Shown: positions 33,162-41,113 of the stretch, piece by piece | Layout of the letters: each line of letters begins with the position of its first letter | Numbering within the stretch: the stretch's first letter is position 1 | Source: a virus | Length of the DNA stretch: 64,000 nucleotides | Virus record (IMG/VR): IMGVR_UViG_3300008624_001193 | Coordinates: 45,854 to 109,853 of that record | Strand: one strand, 5' to 3' | The notes under the pieces: generated by a model | Told to the model about the DNA's origin: nothing | The model's input: the letters and a program-made list of their open reading frames with translations, nothing else | Databases searched by the model: none | Program-made: the position numbers and the translations under genes

Positions 33162-34666
33162 GCTACCTGTTGTTTATATCTGAGTGTGCCTTCTTGTGTA
33201 GGATATTTAGATGTTAAACATGCCATACAAAGTTCACTACTATTTTTATTTAACGCTTTTACCATACCCTCTAACGACAAATATTGTAAACTATCTGCAC
33301 CAAAATCGCTTGCTTTAGGTTTATTAGTACTTGTGTATAATTCTTTTATAGTTGGAAAATCTATTCCATAAAAACAAGGCGAAGTAATAGGAGGACATCC
33401 AATTCGTAAATGTACTTCTTTTGCTCCGCTCCATTCTTTTAAATTTGTTACTAATGCTCGCATTGTTGTACCACGTACAATAGAATCATCTATAAGTATA
33501 ATTTTTTTACCCCGTAATACCTCACGCAAATGTGTAAATTTTAATTGTATATTGTATGTTCTATTTGTATTATCTATAAATGTTCTTCCTATAGAATGAT
33601 TTTTAAGTAAGCCTTGTACAAAAGGTATATGGGTTTCTTGTGCATATTTTGCTCCTGCAACATACGAAGTTTCAGGTACAGGTACTACAATATAATCACC
33701 GTTAAATTTAACTGTTTCTTCTATTGCTAATTGTTTTCCTATATTTTCTCGTACATGATATACAGATTCGCCATCCATTACAGATGCAAGATGCCCAAAA
33801 TAAATCCATTCAAAAAAACAATAACTAGTATTTTTTTTAGAATGTGTTTCTATTAATTTACTTGGACCAGAATAATATAAACTATTACTTGGATATTGTA
33901 AATCCTTATCTATATAACTTTTTACAGTAAAATTATCGCCATCAGCAATAATCATTTCACCGGGTTTCAAATCTGTTGCTTCTATTTGTAAATTAGAGAG
34001 AACTACGCTTTCTGATGTAAAAACTAATATGCCATCATCAGTAACACCATAACACATAGGTTTTAGCCCTAGTGGATCTCTGACAGCAACCATTTTCCCG
34101 TCAGCATTTACAAAGGCAATGTTCCATGATCCGTCAAAATCTTTTAATAACGTTTTAAATATTTCAACAAAGTTTAATTCTTCTTGAGGCTTATGTGATT
34201 GGACTTCACGACTAAGAAAATGCATTATGACTTCTGTATCAGAATCATAAGTCATATTGTAACCTACTTTTTCTAAGCCACTTTTTAGTTTATCATAATT
34301 TGCTAGGTTGCCATTAAAGGCTAAACTAAACCATTTTGATTTTCTACCATGTGGACGTTCAAATGGTTGTGCTAATTGATCTCCATTATCACCACTTGTT
34401 GCATAACGAGTGTGACCTATTGCGGCATGACCACTATAATCTTCTAATAATTTTTTACTTTTATATTGATGGTTGATTTGAAATACTTCGTGTACTTTAC
34501 CATTGTCTTTATGTGTTTGGAGTATTCTCTTTCTATTTTGATTGTAAGAAGTAAGACCGGCACTAAGTTGACCCCGGTGTTGTAAATCTAATAATCCTCT
34601 AACAATGAGGGGGTAAACGTTTTTGGTTTTATCCTTTAACGAATACGCCCCAATAACTCCACACAT
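33158..34666 (-). CDS. purF: Amidophosphoribosyltransferase PurF
   Basis: 502 residues. First committed step: PRPP plus glutamine to phosphoribosylamine. Cys2 is the class II amidotransferase nucleophile with no propeptide; the PRPP loop is ILIDDSIVRGTTM. Cys residues in ELCMACL may mark an Fe-S-type or ancestral site. Confidence 0.96.
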   Translation of the reverse strand: MCGVIGAYSLKDKTKNVYPLIVRGLLDLQHRGQLSAGLTSYNQNRKRILQTHKDNGKVHEVFQINHQYKSKKLLEDYSGHAAIGHTRYATSGDNGDQLAQPFERPHGRKSKWFSLAFNGNLANYDKLKSGLEKVGYNMTYDSDTEVIMHFLSREVQSHKPQEELNFVEIFKTLLKDFDGSWNIAFVNADGKMVAVRDPLGLKPMCYGVTDDGILVFTSESVVLSNLQIEATDLKPGEMIIADGDNFTVKSYIDKDLQYPSNSLYYSGPSKLIETHSKKNTSYCFFEWIYFGHLASVMDGESVYHVRENIGKQLAIEETVKFNGDYIVVPVPETSYVAGAKYAQETHIPFVQGLLKNHSIGRTFIDNTNRTYNIQLKFTHLREVLRGKKIILIDDSIVRGTTMRALVTNLKEWSGAKEVHLRIGCPPITSPCFYGIDFPTIKELYTSTNKPKASDFGADSLQYLSLEGMVKALNKNSSELCMACLTSKYPTQEGTLRYKQQVA

Positions 34667-35899
34667 TTAAAATTGCTCGTCTTCTGTTGACCCTTTAATT
34701 GCACTTAATGTATTACTACCAGTACATACTTGACTTATTTCGTCAAAGTAACCTGCACCTACTTCACGTTGGTGTTTTACTGCTGTAAATCCTAATTCTT
34801 GTGCTTTAAATTCTTTTTGTTGTAAATCTACAAATCCTGTCATACCAGTATTTTTATAATTTAAAGATAAATCAAACATACTATAATTTAAACTATGAAA
34901 ACCTGCGAGTGTAATAAACTGATATGTTACTCCTAGTTCGCCTAGTTCATCTTTGAAATTGCGTATTTCAGTATCGCTTAATTTTGACTTCCAATTAAAT
35001 GATGGTGAACAATTATATGCAAACATTTTATTTGGAAACTCCTTACGAATTTCTGCACAAAATTCCCTGCATTCGCCTATGTCGGGTAAAGATGTTTCCA
35101 TCCAAAGCAAATCACAGTAAGGCGCATATGCAAGTCCTCTTGAAACCGCTTGTGCCATTCCTGCATTTGTTTTATAAAATCCTTCGGTTGTTCTTTCACC
35201 TGTAATAAACGTATGATCATATTCGTCAGCATCAGTTACTAACAATGCACCTGCTAATGAATCTGTTCTTGCAATTAAAACAGTATCAACGCCCATTATA
35301 TCTGCGGCAAGTCTAGAAGCAATAAGTTTTGATACCATTTCTTTAGTAGGTACTAACACTTTACCACCCATGTGTCCGCATTTTTTAGCAGAAGATAATT
35401 GGTCTTCTAAATGCACACCGGCGGCACCGGCTTCAATCATGTCTTTCATTAATTCATGGGCATTAAGGACTCCTCCGAATCCTGATTCCATGTCTGCAAC
35501 AATAGGAAGAAAATAATCTATATCTCCTTCACCTTCCATTGTTTGTATTTGATCTGCACGGATAAACGTATTATTAATTCGTTTTACTACGATTGGTACA
35601 CTATTGGCCGCATATAATGATTGATCTGGATACATCTCCATACTATCATTTGCATCGCCTGCTACTTGCCAACCACTAAGATATACCGAATCTAACCCAG
35701 CCTTTGCTTGTTGCATTGCTTGGTTACCTGTTAATGCACCTAAGGCACTAACGTAAGGTTGATTGTGTAATTTGTGCCATAACTTTTTAGCACCATTTTG
35801 TGCTAATGTATATTCAACTTTAACTGACCCACTTAGTCGCTTTACGTCTGAGTCGGCATATGGTCGGATAATCCCGTCCCATCTATTTTCTTTGCTCAA
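34667..35899 (-). CDS. aceA: Isocitrate lyase AceA
   Basis: 410 residues, near full length (E. coli 434). Splits isocitrate into glyoxylate and succinate. The active-site loop [14 protein letters not shown] (C174) is identical in kind to genuine isocitrate lyase, not methylisocitrate lyase; [10 protein letters not shown] and ADMESGFGG are also conserved. Start is TTG with a perfect AAGGAG ribosome-binding site; there is no nearby ATG. It sits between purC and purF, so it is cotranscribed with purine genes. Glyoxylate can be aminated to glycine, a substrate of PurD. Confidence 0.95.
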   Translation of the reverse strand: MSKENRWDGIIRPYADSDVKRLSGSVKVEYTLAQNGAKKLWHKLHNQPYVSALGALTGNQAMQQAKAGLDSVYLSGWQVAGDANDSMEMYPDQSLYAANSVPIVVKRINNTFIRADQIQTMEGEGDIDYFLPIVADMESGFGGVLNAHELMKDMIEAGAAGVHLEDQLSSAKKCGHMGGKVLVPTKEMVSKLIASRLAADIMGVDTVLIARTDSLAGALLVTDADEYDHTFITGERTTEGFYKTNAGMAQAVSRGLAYAPYCDLLWMETSLPDIGECREFCAEIRKEFPNKMFAYNCSPSFNWKSKLSDTEIRNFKDELGELGVTYQFITLAGFHSLNYSMFDLSLNYKNTGMTGFVDLQQKEFKAQELGFTAVKHQREVGAGYFDEISQVCTGSNTLSAIKGSTEDEQF

Positions 35900-35910
35900 T
35901 TTTTATCTCC

Positions 35911-36753
35911 TTAAAATTTGCTTGTATACTCTGTCACGATAGCATACTTTCGTTGAACATCAGTTAAATTTTCTCCGTCTCTAAATGATTGTTTATCTAA
36001 TTGTTGTTTTGGATCGCCATGTGGCCATATACGCCAACTATCATTATCTATAACGTCTGCAATAACAATTTCTTTATTTGAATTAATACCTACTTCTATT
36101 TTCATATCTATTAAATCTACATTAACTTTTTTCCATGCTTTTTCTATTGTTTCAAAACATGGTATCATTAATGAATTTCTAATATATTCTAATGTTACAG
36201 GATCTACTACAGGTATTATGTCCATTAATGGTTGCATATCATGTCGTGGTTGCTTAGGAGGATAAAGTAACCACGTTTCATCATGTGGTTCTATTAAAGG
36301 GTCTGTGTATACAGTTTCTGTCCATTCTCCGTTTCGTAGGTATAATTCTCGAGCTTTATCTTCAGAAATCATTTCACCTTTAACTATTGCATGTTTATGA
36401 AAAAATTCAGTTTTTACAGGATCAAATAAATCTGAAGAGGATGCTTGAGGTTCTCGTTTAATATAACTACCATATGGCCTTCTACGTATAACACATTCAA
36501 TAGGAATCATTCTACATTTATCTGCAACAAATGATGTTTCGTCATTTCTGCTTTTATATGCAACTGGTATTCCTTCACGTTTCAGTAACGCAAATACATG
36601 AATTGTCTGGCTTGTTTTATCTTGTGCTACAGGTAGGTCTGCTTGTATTGCGGCATCATTTGCCGTAAGTGAATCTTTTGTTCGTATTCTAACTAAACTT
36701 TTATCATCTAAGGATTCTATTAGTTTAGTTTTACCTTCAATTAGTATTTCCAT
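35911..36753 (-). CDS. purC: SAICAR synthetase PurC
   Basis: 280 residues. Condenses CAIR with aspartate. EGKTKLIES at the start, KSRNDETSFVADKCRMIPIE, and the metal/ATP region VIADVIDNDSWRIWPHGD are conserved. Overlaps the small upstream gene by 17 nt. Confidence 0.94.
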   Translation of the reverse strand: MEILIEGKTKLIESLDDKSLVRIRTKDSLTANDAAIQADLPVAQDKTSQTIHVFALLKREGIPVAYKSRNDETSFVADKCRMIPIECVIRRRPYGSYIKREPQASSSDLFDPVKTEFFHKHAIVKGEMISEDKARELYLRNGEWTETVYTDPLIEPHDETWLLYPPKQPRHDMQPLMDIIPVVDPVTLEYIRNSLMIPCFETIEKAWKKVNVDLIDMKIEVGINSNKEIVIADVIDNDSWRIWPHGDPKQQLDKQSFRDGENLTDVQRKYAIVTEYTSKF

Positions 36754-36952
36754 GTCCGTCTTGTTTTATTGACACATGATACCCTTGATCAAAAAGACTT
36801 TTTGCAAGGTTCTGTGCTTCTTTTAAAGTTTGACAAAATCTTTTTCTAACGTCCTTGGGATCAGGCGGAATCCATTTTGCCTGCTCTTTCATTTGGGCAT
36901 GATTATTGTTTCTATTATCGTTATACTTAAAATATTCTACCCAAATATTCAT
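36737..36952 (-). CDS. Small protein before purC (71 aa)
   Basis: 71 residues, basic and polar; the second half (FCQTLKEAQNLAKSLFDQGY then HVSIKQDG) looks like a small alpha/beta domain. Overlaps the purC start. Function unknown. Confidence 0.55.
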   Translation of the reverse strand: MNIWVEYFKYNDNRNNNHAQMKEQAKWIPPDPKDVRKRFCQTLKEAQNLAKSLFDQGYHVSIKQDGHGNTN

Positions 36953-36960
36953 ATTATATC

Positions 36961-37380
36961 CTAAATAAATTTCGGATCACCGTAGTCGACAAGACCTGAC
37001 CAATGTGCTTTTGTCGAAAATGTAGGTTTTAATTCATGTTCTCTATCCATTAACGTATATGCAACTTTTTCAGGTTCCATTATGTTTAGGTGTTGCAAAA
37101 CGTCATGTTTACTAAACTCTGCACAACTATATACATCAAATTGTACTAATGCTGGATCTGTTTCATCCCATATGTGAATAGCAATATGTGATGTTTCAAT
37201 CATTACAAATCCTGTAATTCCTCTATTTCCACATACATCAATGTAACTAGCGAAAGGCCCTTTGATAATTTTCATATCAATTAATTTAACTAGTTGTTTA
37301 AGCCATTTCTTTAATACTTTTTCTTCTTTAATTGGTTTAGTAACTTCAGCTCGAACCAATAAATGTTTGTGTACCGGCAT
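36961..37380 (-). CDS. speD: S-adenosylmethionine decarboxylase SpeD
   Basis: 139 residues. Pyruvoyl-dependent enzyme of spermidine synthesis. The self-cleavage Ser is in IETSHIAIHIW (S64), and the catalytic Cys is in FDVYSCAEFS. Phage SpeD is known in cyanophages. Polyamines could help DNA packaging. It leads the purine operon. Confidence 0.88.
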   Translation of the reverse strand: MPVHKHLLVRAEVTKPIKEEKVLKKWLKQLVKLIDMKIIKGPFASYIDVCGNRGITGFVMIETSHIAIHIWDETDPALVQFDVYSCAEFSKHDVLQHLNIMEPEKVAYTLMDREHELKPTFSTKAHWSGLVDYGDPKFI

Positions 37381-37385
37381 TCATA

Positions 37386-37556
37386 TTACCTCTCTGCTGG
37401 GTGAATCGGATTATGTAAATATTTCATAGGTTCCCGATTATGTTCTTCATTTATTATTTGTTCTAACTTTTCTCTTAAAGATTTGTCTCTTTCTTTGTAT
37501 TCTTCGTAGTTTTTTTCTATTGCTTCCATGTAAAGTTGGACAACAGAATTACTCAC
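37386..37556 (-). CDS. Small helical protein, GTG start (56 aa)
   Basis: 56 residues, charged helix (YMEAIEKNYEEYKERDKSLR) then a Pro/His tail. GTG start inside the end of the upstream gene. Precedes speD. Function unknown. Confidence 0.5.
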   Translation of the reverse strand: MSNSVVQLYMEAIEKNYEEYKERDKSLREKLEQIINEEHNREPMKYLHNPIHPAER

Positions 37557-37770
37557 TGTTTAACTCCTTTTCACATTCACTATCTAGTAGGCCACCAGAA
37601 CAATTCTTCCACGATGGTTTTGTATCGCACATACCAGTTTTGTATTCGCATTTGTAATGAGTCTTTTTGTATCTTTGTCTCTCTTTCTCTTTGTTGATTG
37701 ATATAATTATACCACTCGTAAGAACAACAAGAGAAACTATACCAAGCACCCATTTAGTTACGTCTCCCAC
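37549..37770 (-). CDS. Small membrane protein with Cys pairs, GTG start (73 aa)
   Basis: 73 residues: a hydrophobic N-terminal helix (WVLGIVSLVVLTSGIIISI), basic stretch, then a tail with four Cys that may be disulfide-bonded outside the membrane. SD GAGGT before the GTG. It follows a lipoprotein gene; together they could be a small envelope pair (spanin-like by size only). Confidence 0.5.
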   Translation of the reverse strand: MGDVTKWVLGIVSLVVLTSGIIISINKEKERQRYKKTHYKCEYKTGMCDTKPSWKNCSGGLLDSECEKELNSE

Positions 37771-37778
37771 ATATTACC

Positions 37779-37976
37779 TCATAGCCATATAGCCGGATCA
37801 TATTTACATCCTCTGCATTTTCGTGGCACCCATGCTTCTTTAACAGGATCATATTTTTGTGTTTTCGATTTTCCATTTAATAACCAAGGATAAAGCCCTG
37901 TTCTTTTTTTATGCGTTGAATCTGTTGAACACGAAAACATTAACATACCTAATAGAAAGACTGTTAAAAGTTTCAT
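37779..37976 (-). CDS. Small lipoprotein (65 aa)
   Basis: 65 residues. Signal peptide with lipobox LMFSC (Cys16), then a basic/Pro-rich tail ending with CRGC. Expected to be lipid-anchored. Function unknown; an outer-membrane spanin-like role is possible. Confidence 0.6.
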   Translation of the reverse strand: MKLLTVFLLGMLMFSCSTDSTHKKRTGLYPWLLNGKSKTQKYDPVKEAWVPRKCRGCKYDPAIWL

Positions 37977-37992
37977 CTTAACAGTATTTATT

Positions 37993-38069
37993 TGGTAGGC
38001 ATGGTTGGACTCGAACCAACGACTTCCACCGTATCAGAGTGGCGTTCTAACCAGCTGAACTACACGCCT
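37993..38069 (-). tRNA. tRNA-Ile (GAU)
   Basis: Acceptor AGGCGTG/CATGCCT, anticodon loop CTGATAC (GAU), T-loop TTCGAGT, discriminator A and encoded CCA. Last of the six-tRNA cluster. Confidence 0.94.
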
Positions 38070-38071
38070 AT

Positions 38072-38148
38072 TGGGTCGACAGACGAGGCTCGAACTCGCA
38101 ACCTTTGGAACCACAATCCAATGCTCTACCAATTGAGCTACTGTCAAC
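38072..38148 (-). tRNA. tRNA-His (GUG)
   Basis: Anticodon loop TTGTGGT (GUG). The extra G(-1) pairs with discriminator C73, the His identity element, both genome-encoded; CCA follows. Confidence 0.94.
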
Positions 38149-38154
38149 AATAAA

Positions 38155-38231
38155 TGGTAGACGAGATGGGATTTGAACCCATGACCTGAACCTTATAAGA
38201 ATCCTGCTCTAACCAACTGAGCTACTCGTCT
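38155..38231 (-). tRNA. tRNA-Ile (UAU)
   Basis: Acceptor AGACGAG/CTCGTCT, anticodon loop CTTATAA giving UAU, T-loop TTCAAAT, discriminator A, encoded CCA. UAU would read AUA directly. Most bacteria instead use a CAU tRNA modified with lysidine. The anticodon stem is weak (three G-T pairs). Confidence 0.85.
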
Positions 38232-38238
38232 TCAACAC

Positions 38239-38315
38239 TGGCTCCCCGGGCTGGACTCGAACCAGCGACCCACAGATTAACAGTCTGTTGCTACTACCAA
38301 CTGAGCTACCGAGGA
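38239..38315 (-). tRNA. tRNA-Asn (GUU)
   Basis: Acceptor TCCTCGG/CCGGGGA, anticodon loop CTGTTAA (GUU), T-loop TTCGAGT, discriminator G and encoded CCA. Confidence 0.94.
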
Positions 38316-38335
38316 ATAATTAAATATATTGCTAG

Positions 38336-38412
38336 TGGCGGTCCCAACGGGATTCGAACCCGTGTTGCCGGCGTGACAGGCCGGTGTCCTAGGCCGACTA
38401 GACGATGGGACC
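38336..38412 (-). tRNA. tRNA-Asp (GUC)
   Basis: Acceptor GGTCCCA/TGGGACC, anticodon loop CTGTCAC (GUC), T-loop TTCGAAT, discriminator G and encoded CCA. Confidence 0.94.
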
Positions 38413-38417
38413 AAATC

Positions 38418-38494
38418 TGGTAGGGATGACTGGATTCGAACCAGCGACCTCTACATCCCAAATGTAGCGTTCTCCCAGACTGAACTACATCCCT
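38418..38494 (-). tRNA. tRNA-Pro (UGG)
   Basis: Acceptor AGGGATG/CATCCCT, anticodon loop TTTGGGA (UGG), T-loop TTCGAAT, discriminator A and encoded CCA. Its first ten nucleotides are the 3' end of the upstream oxygenase gene, whose TAG stop is the tRNA U8-A9-G10. Confidence 0.94.
38485..38494 (-). other. Overlap of an oxygenase stop with tRNA-Pro
   Basis: The codons GGG ATG TAG ending the upstream oxygenase gene are tRNA-Pro acceptor bases plus U8-A9-G10. The same happens at tRNA-Arg (12871-12880). Confidence 0.85.
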
Positions 38495-39087
38495 GGATAA
38501 ACAAAGAATGTGACTGTCAATCTATCAGTTCCTGCGCCTTCGGCACTATGTACCAATTTTGCATTATACATAATCATTCTATTAAATTTATTTTCAATTA
38601 TACTAGTTTTTTCAAAACTAGTTTTATCTATCATATTAACATTTGTTGGCATTTCTGTGCTTCCGTCCCAGCCTGTTTCTTTATGCTTATAAAAACAAGT
38701 ACCTGTATCAGGAGCAGGATTATTATCTAAATAAATTACACCTGCTAGAACTGGATTACCATCTTGATGTATATTTCGTTCATCATTTTTTGTTTGTCGT
38801 TGAAACAATGCATTTATAGTTATATTATCATTTGGTATTAATGCTAATATTTTTTTTTGAAATTCTTTATATATTTTAGGTAAAATATTTTCACATAATA
38901 ATGATCGTTGTCCTGGAAATGTCATTCCTATTTTAAGAATTTCTAATATTTTATTATCATTATCTTCGTCTATTGTTGCTGTATTACTCAACTGATCGCA
39001 ATAATAAAAATCTTGTTTTAATGCTTCTTCTCTAACATTATTAGGGTCATCAAAAAAATTATCATATACAGTAATAATATTTTTCAT
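38485..39087 (-). CDS. 2OG oxygenase-like protein, tandem paralogue 1
   Basis: 200 residues. IHQDGNPVLAGVIYL (H107, D109), GTCFYKHKETGWDG, and MIMYNAKLVHSAEGAG (H180) with R189 form a full iron/2OG site of the DUF6445-like phage group. It is the third member (in transcription order) of a tandem triplet. It ends inside tRNA-Pro. Substrate unknown. Confidence 0.8.
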   Translation of the reverse strand: MKNIITVYDNFFDDPNNVREEALKQDFYYCDQLSNTATIDEDNDNKILEILKIGMTFPGQRSLLCENILPKIYKEFQKKILALIPNDNITINALFQRQTKNDERNIHQDGNPVLAGVIYLDNNPAPDTGTCFYKHKETGWDGSTEMPTNVNMIDKTSFEKTSIIENKFNRMIMYNAKLVHSAEGAGTDRLTVTFFVYPGM

Positions 39088-39605
39088 TTGTACACACCTA
39101 ATATTAAAGTTAATCTTTCATTACCTGCTTCCTCTGCTCTATGTACAAGGTTACCGTTATACATAATCATTCTATTAAATTTATTTTCTATTACACTTGT
39201 TCTGTTAAAATCGGACCCTATTAAAACTTCTATACTATCTGGTTTTTTGGTACTACCATCCCATCCTGTTTCTTTATGAGTATAAAAACCTGTACCACTA
39301 TTTGGCATAGGAGTTTCATCTAAATATACTATACATGTTAAAAATGTATCAACGTCTTGATGTATTTTTCTATAATCATTTTTTCCTTGTTTTTGAAACC
39401 TAGCAGTTATTGTTGAATTTTTAGGTATTAATGGTTCTAAGGACAATTTTAATTCTCTATACATCTCTGGTAAAATATTTTTACATTGGTCTGTTCGTAT
39501 TCCAGGATAATTTCCTAATTGATCAAAGGTTTGTTCTAATGCTTTCTTTCGAATTTCGTTGGGATGCATAAAAAAATCATCGTATACTATTAATCTATAA
39601 TCCAT
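39084..39605 (-). CDS. 2OG oxygenase-like protein, tandem paralogue 2
   Basis: 173 residues, shorter in the N-terminal half than its neighbours. IHQDVDTFLTCIVYLDE (H82, D84), GTGFYTHKETGWDG, MIMYNGNLVHRAE (H155) and R164. ATGA overlap with paralogue 1. Substrate unknown. Confidence 0.8.
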   Translation of the reverse strand: MDYRLIVYDDFFMHPNEIRKKALEQTFDQLGNYPGIRTDQCKNILPEMYRELKLSLEPLIPKNSTITARFQKQGKNDYRKIHQDVDTFLTCIVYLDETPMPNSGTGFYTHKETGWDGSTKKPDSIEVLIGSDFNRTSVIENKFNRMIMYNGNLVHRAEEAGNERLTLILGVYK

Positions 39606-40270
39606 TATGCTAATTTAAATATAAAAGATGTTTGTGTTAATCTACAATTTTCCTTAGTATCCCCAAAACAAGTTCCAGGAGCATGTAATAATTTACTATC
39701 ATATAATACAATTCTATTAAAGGTATTTCCGACTACAGAGTCTACTTCAAAATTATCCTTATTTTGGTCTTGCCTATTCGCAGGATATATATCGTTAAAT
39801 GCTAGATCTGGTACTCTATCTTTGTTTATGCCATTCCATCCTGTCTTTTTATGTGAATAAAATATAGTACCACTATTAGGTCCGGGGTTAGGTGTTAAGT
39901 AAACAATAATGGCCATAATAGGATCTGTATCTTGATGAATACTTTTATTAACATTATCATGATCTTTAGTTTGTAATGTAAAATATGTATCTACTTCTAA
40001 TTTAGTTTCATCACTAAACTTACAATATTGGTTCACAAAAGTTCGAGTATATTCATCTGCTTCAGGTAATATTTTACTAGCTCGTATTGTTCGTTCACCA
40101 CAAAAATTTCCTATTTTAGATATCTCAACAACATCATCATTATCTAATTCTTCTGTTCTAATTGTATCATGCAAATAATCTGCAGGATAAAATTCCTGTT
40201 TTAATAATTTATTTCTAATTAGAAATGGATCTGGGTAAAAATTTTCATATATAATTGAATTTAATCTCAT
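39605..40270 (-). CDS. 2OG oxygenase-like protein, tandem paralogue 3
   Basis: 221 residues. IHQDTDPIMAIIVYL (H112, D114), GTIFYSHKKTGWNG, LLHAPGTCFG (H196) and R210. More diverged than the other two, with an extra insertion before the distal His. Follows tRNA-Thr. Confidence 0.8.
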   Translation of the reverse strand: MRLNSIIYENFYPDPFLIRNKLLKQEFYPADYLHDTIRTEELDNDDVVEISKIGNFCGERTIRASKILPEADEYTRTFVNQYCKFSDETKLEVDTYFTLQTKDHDNVNKSIHQDTDPIMAIIVYLTPNPGPNSGTIFYSHKKTGWNGINKDRVPDLAFNDIYPANRQDQNKDNFEVDSVVGNTFNRIVLYDSKLLHAPGTCFGDTKENCRLTQTSFIFKLA

Positions 40271-40288
40271 AATATTCCTATATGGATA

Positions 40289-40364
40289 TGGAGCTGGCGA
40301 CAGGAATTGAACCCGTGACCTGAGGTTTACAAAACCTCTGCTCTACCAACTGAGCTACGCCAGC
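40289..40364 (-). tRNA. tRNA-Thr (UGU)
   Basis: Acceptor GCTGGCG/CGCCAGC, anticodon loop TTTGTAA (UGU), T-loop TTCAATT, discriminator U and encoded CCA. Confidence 0.94.
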
Positions 40365-40371
40365 ACTATAC

Positions 40372-40671
40372 TTATTTAAATCTAACTTTAGGTTCGGTCT
40401 TTTGTTGGTATGTCGCCTTAATTTCGGATTTTCTAGCATGTTCAACTATTTCGTCATAGTCTGGATTCTGCCATCGCTCGTGCCAATCGCAATCAGGGGT
40501 AGACACTTCAGTATAAGTACCATCAGGATGTTTCTTGCCAATTTTTTTGCCCCCTTGTTTATGTTTCTTTTTTTCTTGCTTTTTACGTTCCCGGTTTTCT
40601 AGATTAATCATGTGCCGGTATTGGGGCGAACGCTCTAGTGCTTCGTCTCTAAAATGTGGTTTATCTGTCAT
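40372..40671 (-). CDS. Basic hydrophilic protein (99 aa)
   Basis: 99 residues from ATG 40671. A Lys-rich centre (RERKKQEKKKHKQGGKKIGK) and a polar remainder suggest an unstructured nucleic-acid-associated protein. Function unknown. Confidence 0.55.
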   Translation of the reverse strand: MTDKPHFRDEALERSPQYRHMINLENRERKKQEKKKHKQGGKKIGKKHPDGTYTEVSTPDCDWHERWQNPDYDEIVEHARKSEIKATYQQKTEPKVRFK

Positions 40672-40672
40672 A

Positions 40673-40828
40673 TTAATGTGCTCTTGCAAATTCTATTCGT
40701 TTTAATGCATGGGCAGTATATTCTACTCTATCCTGCCAATAATAATAGTCTTCAACTGTTCGTGCATGTTTAACTTTATAAAAAGCCTCACGCAACTTTT
40801 TTACTAGGTCTTTCTTCGATTCCTTCAT
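40673..40828 (-). CDS. Small helical protein (51 aa)
   Basis: 51 residues from ATG 40828, charged helix (KESKKDLVKKLREAFYKVKH) followed by a second helix with Trp/Tyr. Overlaps the upstream gene by 41 nt in another frame. Function unknown. Confidence 0.45.
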   Translation of the reverse strand: MKESKKDLVKKLREAFYKVKHARTVEDYYYWQDRVEYTAHALKRIEFARAH

Positions 40829-41051
40829 TTTCTTTCTCTTTAAGAAGGTTATCAATATCGCCCATAGAAATAATTTTCTCGGCGTGCTCTACCTCATAAT
40901 CGAGGATCTCGTAATCTAGCTCAGCCTTTGCCTCTTTAAATAAAAGGCTTTTAAGCCGGCTAGAGGCCTCAAGCAAAGTATTAAATTCGCTTGTTCTAAT
41001 TCTAATCCCACCTTGGGGTCTTTCTTCAGTAATTAATTTTAATCTATACAT
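40788..41051 (-). CDS. Hypothetical protein (87 aa), promoter-proximal
   Basis: 87 residues: a short beta start then a long helix (LLEASSRLKSLLFKEAKAEL). A near-consensus promoter ends 34 bp upstream, but the ribosome-binding site is weak. Function unknown. Confidence 0.55.
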   Translation of the reverse strand: MYRLKLITEERPQGGIRIRTSEFNTLLEASSRLKSLLFKEAKAELDYEILDYEVEHAEKIISMGDIDNLLKEKENEGIEERPSKKVA

Positions 41052-41084
41052 TACTTAATATTTATAGGACTGACTTCTATAACT

Positions 41085-41113
41085 AGTATAACATCTATAA
41101 TTATTGAAGTCAA
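41085..41113 (-). promoter_or_regulatory. Near-consensus sigma-70 promoter
   Basis: Minus strand TTGACT (41113-41108), 17-bp spacer, TATACT (41090-41085). The TGA in the -35 box is the stop of the upstream oxygenase gene (41110-41772). Confidence 0.75.

Noticed and set aside
34667-35899. Methylisocitrate lyase instead of isocitrate lyase
   Set aside because: The active-site loop KKCGHMGG and overall length match isocitrate lyase; methylisocitrate lyases carry KRCGHRP-type loops and are shorter.
41059-41066. TATAAATA late-promoter motif before the gene at 41051
   Set aside because: Only seven nt from the ATG and downstream of a good sigma-70 promoter; likely chance in AT-rich sequence.
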